A DNA stretch of 64,000 bases from Methyloversatilis thermotolerans (lineage in GTDB: Bacteria; Pseudomonadota; Gammaproteobacteria; Burkholderiales; Rhodocyclaceae): contig NZ_KB889967.1 of assembly GCF_000372885.1 (NCBI RefSeq), forward strand, positions 2,042,655 to 2,106,654, in the 5' to 3' direction. Positions 1-6,253 of the stretch are shown here, in pieces; position 1 is the first letter of the stretch; every line of letters starts with the position of its first letter. The notes under the pieces are model-generated. The model was not told the origin of the DNA. It saw only the letters and a program-made list of their open reading frames with translations, and did no database searches. Both the position numbers and the translations under genes were made by a program.

Positions 1-1
1 G

Positions 2-30
2 CCGCGTCCCGCCATCGGCGCGGGACGCGG
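2..30 (-). terminator. GC-rich hairpin after the EF-hand gene
   Basis: A perfect 10-bp inverted repeat (arms 2-11 and 21-30, 9-nt loop) lies 10 bases beyond the stop codon of the EF-hand gene on the minus strand. There is no T-run, so it may be a weak or factor-assisted terminator, or may serve a neighbour outside the window. Confidence 0.45.
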
Positions 31-39
31 TCACCCTGC

Positions 40-756
40 TCAGGCGCTCACCGACAGCGTGGCGGCGCTGCTGTCGTTGCTGCTTTCATTGCCGCTGTAC
101 TGTTTCAGCATTTCCAGCACGCGTGCCAGCATGCGTTCCTCACGCTGCGCGTCGTCCGGCGGTGCCGGACGGCTGGATGCGGCATCGCCGGATTCGCTGC
201 TCTGGCTTTCACGATAGGCCTGTGCCTCCTGGAAGGTGACCTTGCCGTCCTGATTGGCATCCGCCTCTTCGAAGGATTCCGCCAGTGACGACAGCTCGCT
301 GGCCATGGTCGTGTTGCCGGACGCCTCGGCCTCTTCGGCCATGGTGCTCAACTGGTCCACGGTCAGACCTTCGTCCTCGCCCTGCGCACCGCCCATGCCG
401 CCGGGCGGTGGCGGCGGCGGACGGTTGCCCATGGCCTCGCCGACGCGCGCCGCGCCGAAGCTGTCCTCGAGCTGCTCGGCCACCTTCTGCAGCAGGCTGC
501 TCAGTTCCTGTTCGGTCACCTTGCCGTCGCTGTCCGCGTCCATGGTGCTGAACAGGGATTCCGCCGAACCCGCGCTGTCCGAAGACTCGAGCGCGGACGA
601 CAGGTCACTGGCTTCGATATAGCCCTTGCCGCTGGTATCCAGCATCGCGAAAAGCTCGGAGGCCATATTCGCTGCATCGGGCTTCTGCGAACGCGAGGCA
701 GCCTGGCTGGAGTACATCGACGACGCGATGCTGCTGCCTATGCCTGAAATGCTCAT
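40..756 (-). CDS. EF-hand calcium-binding protein
   Basis: A 238-residue acidic, serine-rich protein with canonical EF-hand loops at residues 40-51 (starts DTSGKG), 73-84 (DADSDGKV) and about 169-180 (DANQDGKV). These are Dx[DNS]xDG-type calcium ligands. A proline run (110-115) followed by a GGMGG stretch separates the EF-hand pair from the rest. There is no obvious signal peptide or membrane segment. The ATG at 756 was chosen over upstream starts because a GGGGAG ribosome-binding site precedes it and the longer reading has no family resemblance. The N-terminus (MSISGIGSSIASSM) resembles the EF-hand proteins common in Xanthomonas and beta-proteobacteria. Calcium binding is a family inference; the cellular role is unknown. 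Confidence 0.85.
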   Translation of the reverse strand: MSISGIGSSIASSMYSSQAASRSQKPDAANMASELFAMLDTSGKGYIEASDLSSALESSDSAGSAESLFSTMDADSDGKVTEQELSSLLQKVAEQLEDSFGAARVGEAMGNRPPPPPPGGMGGAQGEDEGLTVDQLSTMAEEAEASGNTTMASELSSLAESFEEADANQDGKVTFQEAQAYRESQSSESGDAASSRPAPPDDAQREERMLARVLEMLKQYSGNESSNDSSAATLSVSA

Positions 757-1072
757 GAGATCACTCCCCAAGTAGGTTGGGCGTGCACGGCTGTGTACGC
801 CTTGGCTCACATGGCAAGTTATCGGCCGGCACGCCCGATCCACGCGGCCGGAAAACGTAAAAGCTCGGCAATCCACGTAAAGAATCCGGTCCGCTGCACG
901 GCCATTTCTTTACACATGCCGGCGCGGCCGGGACGCGGCCCGAACACCGCGATACGAAGCGGCAGCATTCGCCGGTGGGGGGCATGCGCGCATGCCCTGG
1001 TGCACCGGGAATTACGCTGAAGCACGAGGGTGTGCAGGCAAAAGCTGCCGCAGGCGTGCGTGTAAAGATGCG
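757..1072. other. intergenic region with GTAAA half-sites
   Basis: 316 bases between the EF-hand gene and the end of the sensor kinase gene. No coding frame is convincing. It holds three GTAAA/TTTAC half-sites (857-861, 877-881, 909-913) described separately, and presumably the EF-hand promoter. Confidence 0.5.
857..913. promoter_or_regulatory. three GTAAA half-sites, possible CpxR-like boxes
   Basis: GTAAA occurs at 857-861 and 877-881, 20 bp apart, and as TTTAC at 909-913. CpxR sites in enterobacteria are GTAAA-N5-GTAAA, a 10-bp step, so the 20-bp step puts the copies on one face but is not the classical box. The sites lie 100-160 bases upstream of the EF-hand start, next to a Cpx-like two-component system. 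The functional link is speculative. Confidence 0.2.
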
Positions 1073-2404
1073 TCACGCGTCGGTGCGCAGCAGTATGTCG
1101 ATCTGCAGTCCGCCCCCGGCAGGCAGGCAGGCGGTGATGCGCCCGCCGTGCGCCTCGACGGCACGGCGGGAAATGGACAGGCCCAGACCCGTGCCGTCAC
1201 GGGTCGAGGGCTGGATGCGCACGAAAGGATCGAATATGCGCTGCAGCGCGACAGTCGGCACACCGGGGCCATGGTCACGCACCGAAAGATGCAGCGTGTC
1301 ACCGGCACTCAGCAGCGCCACCGTCACGGTGCCCCGATCCGGAGAGAACTTGATCGCATTGCGCAGCACATTGTCGATGGCGCGAGCGATCAGCGCACGA
1401 TGTCCGGTCACGCTGCCCGTCGAGGCAGCGGGCGCAATCGAAAGCTCCAGGGCGATCAGGCGTGCGGCCGCTTCGAAACGCGCGTCGTCCACGCGCTCCC
1501 GCAGCACGTCGGCAACGCATACTGGCTGCGACACGGTGTGCTCGGCGTCGTGCTCGAGTCGGGACAGGCCAAGCAGTTCGCCCACCAGTGCATCGAGCTG
1601 CATCATGTCACGCTCGACCCGCTCGAACATTTCATCCCGCCGTGCCGGGTCCTGGCGCGCAAGACCGATGGCCGCAGCCATGCGCGCAAGAGGCGAGCGC
1701 AGTTCGTGCGACACGTCGTGCAGCAGGCTGCGCTGGGCGCCGAGCAGAGACTGTAAGCGCTCGGCCATGCGGTCGAAGCCACGACCGAGGTCGGCGATCT
1801 CGTCCCGCCGCCGCCCCATGAGCGGCGCGGTGCGCACCGACAGATCACCGCTGGCGATGGCATCGAATGCCCGGCTCAGATGCCGTGCCGGTCGCGCCAG
1901 ATAGGCGGCGAGCCCGGCGCTGGTCGCCAGTGCAGCGATCAACAGGCCGACAATTTCCATCACCGGCGGGGGGGGCATGGGCAGGCCGCGCGGCGGGGGC
2001 GGCAAGCCCTCCACCGGTGGTCCGCCATCGGCCCGAGGCGGTCGTGCATCGCGTGAGGGCGACACCACGGTCCACAGTCCATCGGCGAGCTGCACCGGAA
2101 TGCCGTCGGCGCGCTGTTCATCGGACACGGTTCGTCCCAGCAACTCATGTCCGTCCGGGGCCAGCACCAGGGGCACGGCCCCGCCCCGCGCCCGCCACCC
2201 GGCGAGCACGCGCGCCGCCGCTTCCGTCTCTCCGGACACCACGATCTGGTGGATCACCTCGGTAGCGAAGCGCGGGCTGGGCGGCGGTCGCCCCTGCCCT
2301 CCCGCCTGCCCGCGCAACAAGGAAAAGGCCAGCGCCATCAAGCCACCTGCCAGCAGGCCCGCCAGCAGGAAGGACAGGAACAGCTTCCAGAACAGCCTGC
2401 CCAC
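1073..2404 (-). CDS. sensor histidine kinase, CpxA-like
   Basis: 443-residue inner-membrane histidine kinase. The first membrane segment is at about residues 7-29. A periplasmic region with proline-rich stretches follows, then a second membrane segment (about 147-170, EIVGLLIAALATSAGLAAYL), a HAMP linker, the HisKA H-box (HDVSHELRSP, phosphoacceptor His), and the HATPase N-box (NAIKFSPD), G1 (DHGPGVP) and G2 (GTGLGLSI) motifs. All catalytic motifs are intact. It begins 4 bases after the response regulator stop at 2409, so the two form an operon. The short periplasmic domain and H-box context resemble CpxA/RstB kinases of envelope stress, but the ligand cannot be read from the sequence. An 8-G run (1968-1975) lies in the proline-rich segment. 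Confidence 0.9.
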   Translation of the reverse strand: MGRLFWKLFLSFLLAGLLAGGLMALAFSLLRGQAGGQGRPPPSPRFATEVIHQIVVSGETEAAARVLAGWRARGGAVPLVLAPDGHELLGRTVSDEQRADGIPVQLADGLWTVVSPSRDARPPRADGGPPVEGLPPPPRGLPMPPPPVMEIVGLLIAALATSAGLAAYLARPARHLSRAFDAIASGDLSVRTAPLMGRRRDEIADLGRGFDRMAERLQSLLGAQRSLLHDVSHELRSPLARMAAAIGLARQDPARRDEMFERVERDMMQLDALVGELLGLSRLEHDAEHTVSQPVCVADVLRERVDDARFEAAARLIALELSIAPAASTGSVTGHRALIARAIDNVLRNAIKFSPDRGTVTVALLSAGDTLHLSVRDHGPGVPTVALQRIFDPFVRIQPSTRDGTGLGLSISRRAVEAHGGRITACLPAGGGLQIDILLRTDA

Positions 2405-2408
2405 GCGC

Positions 2409-3107
2409 CTACTCGCGCACCAGCTGGTAACCCACGCCGCGCACGGTCTGAATCAGCGGCCGCCCCCCTGTGAGTGGCGAGAGCTTCTGCCGGATTGCGC
2501 TGATATGCACGTCGATATTGCGGTCGTAAGGTCCCATCGGCCGTCCGAGCGCCATCAAGGAAAGATCGTTCTTGGACACCACGTTTCCGGCATGACGGGC
2601 AAGCGCCTCGATCAGGCCGTACTCGGAGCTGGTCAGCGCCAGCACGGTGTGTCCGTATTCGGCCACCCTGCGTTGCGGCCACACCACGAGCGCACCCACC
2701 ATCAACGCGTCGTCGGTTGCGCCGGCCACCCTCTGTGCGGGCGACATGCGCCGCAGGATGGCCTTGAGCCGGGCCACCAGTTCGCGCGGCGTGCATGGCT
2801 TCTGCACGTAATCGTCCGCACCGAGTTCGAGCGCCAGCACGCAGTCGATGTCATCACCACGGGCCGTCAGCATCAGCACCGGCACGCCGGAAAAAGTCCG
2901 CAGGCGCCGCAGCACTTCGATACCGGACATGCCCGGCATCATCACGTCGAGCACGACGATATCCACCTGCCCGCCGGACAGTCTGGCGAGAGCGGACTCT
3001 CCGTCGCCGGCACGCTCTACGGCGAAGCCTTCGAGCTCGACATAGTCGCCCAGCATCGATGACAGCTCGTCATCGTCGTCAACCAGAAGCACGCGCGAAA
3101 TCTGCAC
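2409..3107 (-). CDS. OmpR-family response regulator, CpxR-like
   Basis: 232-residue two-component regulator. The receiver domain spans residues 1-115, with an acidic cluster LLVDDDDE, the phosphoacceptor Asp in DIVVLDVMMPG and the conserved Lys in DDYVQKPC. A winged-helix DNA-binding domain spans about 135-230 and ends in the RGVGYQLV motif. The GTG at 3107 is chosen because GGGGGA lies just upstream and the receiver domain begins immediately. An open extension to 3329 has no receiver homology. It is the partner of the kinase at 1073-2404 and is likely co-transcribed with it. Confidence 0.9.
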   Translation of the reverse strand: MQISRVLLVDDDDELSSMLGDYVELEGFAVERAGDGESALARLSGGQVDIVVLDVMMPGMSGIEVLRRLRTFSGVPVLMLTARGDDIDCVLALELGADDYVQKPCTPRELVARLKAILRRMSPAQRVAGATDDALMVGALVVWPQRRVAEYGHTVLALTSSEYGLIEALARHAGNVVSKNDLSLMALGRPMGPYDRNIDVHISAIRQKLSPLTGGRPLIQTVRGVGYQLVRE

Positions 3108-3320
3108 CTGTATCCCCCGCAGAGAAGTTCGTGTCGGGACGCGCGCGCTCGTGACCGAGAAAGCCTCGCGAGCGCATCGGAACAGCACGCGATCGGTGCG
3201 CCGGCACACGCATCTCCCGGCGGATGGTAGCGGAGTCCGTGGCGAAAGGAACAGTGACCGCCTGCGTAGCCCTCTCGCCCTCGCATTGCGACGGGCGATG
3301 GCGGAGCGCGGAGGTGCAGC

Positions 3321-3354
3321 GACGGACATCCGCCGGCCTGCGCGGATGTCCGTC
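3321..3354 (-). terminator. strong hairpin ending the nitrate/cytochrome locus
   Basis: A perfect 13-bp inverted repeat (3321-3333 and 3342-3354, 8-nt loop) begins 12 bases after the haemoglobin stop codon on the minus strand. No T-run follows. It separates the cytochrome/globin genes from the two-component system downstream. Confidence 0.6.
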
Positions 3355-3365
3355 TTGCCCCTGCA

Positions 3366-3776
3366 TCAGGCGCTTGCGGCCGCCTCCTTCATCACGCCGG
3401 CGATCACGCCATACGCGCCCGCCCATACGTCCTTCACCTCGGGCGTAAAGGCCTCCCCAAGCCCTTTCTCCAGCGTCCACAGCAGCGCCGCACCGACCGT
3501 GTCGTAGTGTGCATCCTTGACGCCATAGGCGACGTGGCGACGGCCCATGTCCTGCAGGATGGGCACCATGGTGTCGAGTTTATCCACACCGTTCACCACG
3601 GTATTGATGGCAGCCATGAGCTTGCGTCCCTGCTCCTTCATGTCGCCCTTGAACAGCGGCTTTACCGCCGGGTCCATCTCGAACAGCTTGCCGTAGAAAA
3701 GTTCGGCCGCGGTGTCCTTGATCGGGACCACCTTGGCCCACGACGATTTCAACAGTTCGATCTGCTGTGCATTCAT
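3366..3776 (-). CDS. single-domain bacterial haemoglobin
   Basis: 136-residue globin of the flavohaemoglobin/Vitreoscilla-haemoglobin type without the reductase domain. Visible landmarks are the N-terminal A-helix (LLKSSWAKV), a Phe in the CD region (VKPLFKGD), Gln at the probable E7 position (KEQGRKLM) and the proximal His in RRHVAYGV, followed by AALLWTLEKGLG. Such globins bind O2 and NO and commonly protect against nitrosative stress. It is the last gene of a minus-strand series with two cytochromes, a multihaem cytochrome and nitrate transport, which suggests handling of NO generated during nitrate or nitrite reduction. The start at 3776 lies 34 bases after the preceding cytochrome c stop. 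A reductase partner is not adjacent. Confidence 0.9.
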   Translation of the reverse strand: MNAQQIELLKSSWAKVVPIKDTAAELFYGKLFEMDPAVKPLFKGDMKEQGRKLMAAINTVVNGVDKLDTMVPILQDMGRRHVAYGVKDAHYDTVGAALLWTLEKGLGEAFTPEVKDVWAGAYGVIAGVMKEAAASA

Positions 3777-3810
3777 TTCCTTACCCCTTCCCTGTCCGGA
3801 TCGATCGCGC

Positions 3811-4179
3811 TCAGGGCGCGACCATTCTCAACATGTAATCGACCGCCGATTTCACCTCGGCATCGGTCAGCGACGTATTTCCTCCACGCGCGGGCATTTC
3901 GGTACCCGAAGGACCTTCGAATCCGTTCAGCGCGTGTTCGTGAAGCACCGCCGCGCCCTTCGCCACACGTGGCTTCCAGGCCTGCGGGTCCTTCACCTGG
4001 GGGGCATCGGACATCGAATTGGCGTGGCATTCCCTGCACGTGCCCAGCCACACCTCGCGTCCGGCCTTCAGGTGTTCGTCGTCGTACTCGGGCCAGTTGC
4101 CGGCGCCACCGGCTGCAAAGGCGCAGGTACCACCAGCGACGAACAGCAGACCGGCTGTGGATCGGATTGCCCCGTTCAT
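3811..4179 (-). CDS. small class I cytochrome c (c5-like)
   Basis: 122-residue monohaem cytochrome with a signal peptide (residues 1-23, cleavage near CAFAAGG), a CRECH haem-attachment motif at about 48-52 and a probable axial Met in GTEMPARGG, followed by a C-terminal helix (VDYMLRMVAP). The layout matches cytochrome c5/c551-type periplasmic electron carriers. It starts 7 bases after the stop of the Tll0287-like haem protein and precedes the haemoglobin, so all three are probably on one transcript. The likely role is electron shuttling to or from the multihaem cytochrome upstream; the partner is inferred. Confidence 0.85.
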   Translation of the reverse strand: MNGAIRSTAGLLFVAGGTCAFAAGGAGNWPEYDDEHLKAGREVWLGTCRECHANSMSDAPQVKDPQAWKPRVAKGAAVLHEHALNGFEGPSGTEMPARGGNTSLTDAEVKSAVDYMLRMVAP

Positions 4180-4186
4180 GACGGCG

Positions 4187-4753
4187 TTACTTCATCGGCA
4201 GGCGCAGCACCACACCGCCCATCACGTCGCCCATCTTGAAGTCGCGACGCGGCGTGTCCTTGTGATCGTTGTGGCAGCTCACACAGGCCTTGGCGATGGC
4301 CTTGTCCGGATAGACCGCGGTGAAGTACTTCTTGCCGCCCAGCGTCTCTTCCTTGTAGTAGGGTTTGCCGGTCTTGCCGACCTCGGCCAGCCCGGCCTTC
4401 TCCACGTCGGTCTTGGCCGCATTCTGTTTGTTGATCGGCCATTCGGACAGCAGCGAATAGGTGAAGGCCGCGCCCTTCTCCGCCACCATTTCCGAGCCAT
4501 AGCGGAACATCTGCGCCGGCAGCACCAGCGCCTTGTCGTCCTTCCAGTGCTCGCTGGCCTTGATCACCTTGTCCTCGTTCTGCAGGCGGTTGACGATCAG
4601 GCGGGTATAGACCGTGCGATCCGATTCCATGATGAGGTGAAGCGCATCGGCAATGTCCTTGTAGCTCCAGCTCGCGGTGGCATCCTGGGCCGACGCGGTG
4701 CTGGCGGAGAACGCGACGGCAGAGCCGAGGGCAAGTACGGGAATCACTTTCAT
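4187..4753 (-). CDS. Tll0287-like (DUF3365) haem protein
   Basis: 188-residue secreted protein. The signal peptide ends near ASAQD (residue 22) and one c-type haem motif, CVSCHNDHKD, lies near residue 155. The body (DALHLIMESDRTVYTRLIV, then YYKEETLGGKKYFTAVYPDKA) matches the PAS-like DUF3365 family typified by cyanobacterial Tll0287, some members of which are haem sensors. The ATG at 4753 has a strong AAGGAG site; an open extension upstream lacks a leader. It lies between the multihaem cytochrome and the small cytochrome c. Whether it is a redox sensor or an electron carrier cannot be decided from the sequence. Confidence 0.8.
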   Translation of the reverse strand: MKVIPVLALGSAVAFSASTASAQDATASWSYKDIADALHLIMESDRTVYTRLIVNRLQNEDKVIKASEHWKDDKALVLPAQMFRYGSEMVAEKGAAFTYSLLSEWPINKQNAAKTDVEKAGLAEVGKTGKPYYKEETLGGKKYFTAVYPDKAIAKACVSCHNDHKDTPRRDFKMGDVMGGVVLRLPMK

Positions 4754-4808
4754 GGCAGAGCTCCTTTGGCTGTTGACGGGGTGAAACGAAAGCTGTGGGC
4801 GAGCGTGC

Positions 4809-6251
4809 TCACTCGTCGCCCTCCCTGCGCGCCGCCCTGCGTTCGGCTTCGGCGCGCTCGGCATCCTTCAGCGCCCACTCGATGCTGCTTACATGCACCG
4901 AGGGCTTGCCCTTGAAATTGCTGTCCTTGAGCGCCGGATCGGCCAGCGCATCGAGCGAGAACTGCAGGCTGTGGCAGTTCATGCACACCGGCCGCAGCAT
5001 CTTTTCCGATGGCCTGAGCGTGTCGTTCTGGTTGTGCTGCACGCTCATGTGGCGCACATCGTCGGTGCGATGTTCCAGTCGCGGCATATGACAGGTGGCG
5101 CAGGTGACGCCACTGCCTGCTGGCAGTTCCCCGGCCGCTTCCCTCTTCGCCAGAGCTGCATGCGGTGAGGCCGCGAAGGCCTTGCTGTGCTTGTCCGCAT
5201 GGCAGGCCAGACAGCCTGCGGTGGCGGCCTTGACCGGATCGAAGCGGTGCGCGCCGTGGCAGGTGGCGCAGCCGATGCCCTCCTGCTGCGCATCGGACTT
5301 CATCGGTATGAGTGCCTGTGCCGGAGTCATGGCCGTCATCCCCGCGGCCAGGCGCATGCCATGCTTGCCTTCGAGGAAGGTCTTTACTTCCTGCTTGTGG
5401 CAGGTCGAACAGACGGTGTGATCCGGCTTGTCCGTCCATGCCGGCGGCTCGCCCTTGGCAGGCGGCACCATGTGGCAGCCGGAACAGTTCACGCCAGCCT
5501 GGGCATGCCCTGTTTCAAGCCAGTCGCGATGCACCTGTGCGCTGCCCTTGCCGGCCGGCGCGTCCGCCTGGGTCAGCACCTGCTTCGGGAAGCGGTCGAT
5601 CGGATAGCTTTCGTACAGCTCCTCGATCACGGTTTTCCAGTCGCGTTCAGGCACCGTGCGCGTTTCCAGCAGATCCGGCTTGCCCGCGTGCTTGGTCAGA
5701 AAGTCCTCGTACAGCGCCCGGTTGTCGTGGAAGTTGTGGCAGCCGCTGCTGGCGCAGGTATCGAATCCCAGCCCGGCATGGCTCGGACGCTCTTCTGCAA
5801 TGTCATCGTGGCAGATGGAGCAGAAGTCCTTGGGCAGGGTCACCCCCATGGCATGCGTGATATCCGGTTTGTGCTCGACGTGACAGGTGACGCAGTGCGC
5901 GGCATCCAGACGCGCGGCGCGCTCCGCATTGCGCGGATCCGTGAACTTGCTGCGGGGATGAGAATCGTCCGCCGCTTTCAGTTCCGCCGCATGGCACTGC
6001 GTACACGCGTCCTGCATCACGTCGGCGGCCGAGAACGCCTCGCTGCCATGACAGGTGGAACAGGCCATTTCGATCTGGTGATGGCCGTGCGAAGTCTGAC
6101 CGGGCAGGAAGGCGGTGCGCAGGAAGCCAGCCGGCGGCGGCGGAGCATCTTCTTTCAGCTGCATGCCCAGCCACAGGGCCCAGGTGGACAGGGCGCTCAG
6201 GCCGAACCACAGCAGCCAGAGCCATGCGTTGCGCGTGAACGTCCTTGCCAT
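4809..6251 (-). CDS. membrane-anchored multihaem cytochrome c (11 motifs)
   Basis: 480-residue protein with an N-terminal membrane anchor (about residues 8-30, WLWLLWFGLSALSTWALWL) and a periplasmic body with ten CxxCH motifs plus one CASSGCH (CX4CH), eleven potential c-haems. The first five motifs form a compact N-terminal cluster resembling NapC/cytochrome c7-like modules. The last six lie in a region resembling the C-terminal part of octahaem (HAO/ONR-like) cytochromes. No CxxCK motif, the NrfA catalytic signature, is present. The charged tail (AERRAARREGDE) is unusual. The start lies 2 bases after the flavoprotein/cytochrome b stop, implying translational linkage. It probably receives electrons from that protein. 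The substrate could be nitrite, hydroxylamine or another oxyanion; the sequence does not say. Confidence 0.85.
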   Translation of the reverse strand: MARTFTRNAWLWLLWFGLSALSTWALWLGMQLKEDAPPPPAGFLRTAFLPGQTSHGHHQIEMACSTCHGSEAFSAADVMQDACTQCHAAELKAADDSHPRSKFTDPRNAERAARLDAAHCVTCHVEHKPDITHAMGVTLPKDFCSICHDDIAEERPSHAGLGFDTCASSGCHNFHDNRALYEDFLTKHAGKPDLLETRTVPERDWKTVIEELYESYPIDRFPKQVLTQADAPAGKGSAQVHRDWLETGHAQAGVNCSGCHMVPPAKGEPPAWTDKPDHTVCSTCHKQEVKTFLEGKHGMRLAAGMTAMTPAQALIPMKSDAQQEGIGCATCHGAHRFDPVKAATAGCLACHADKHSKAFAASPHAALAKREAAGELPAGSGVTCATCHMPRLEHRTDDVRHMSVQHNQNDTLRPSEKMLRPVCMNCHSLQFSLDALADPALKDSNFKGKPSVHVSSIEWALKDAERAEAERRAARREGDE

Positions 6252-6253
6252 CG

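Noticed and set aside
4809-6251. Calling the multihaem protein NrfA
   Set aside because: No CxxCK catalytic haem motif and a different number and spacing of haem sites.
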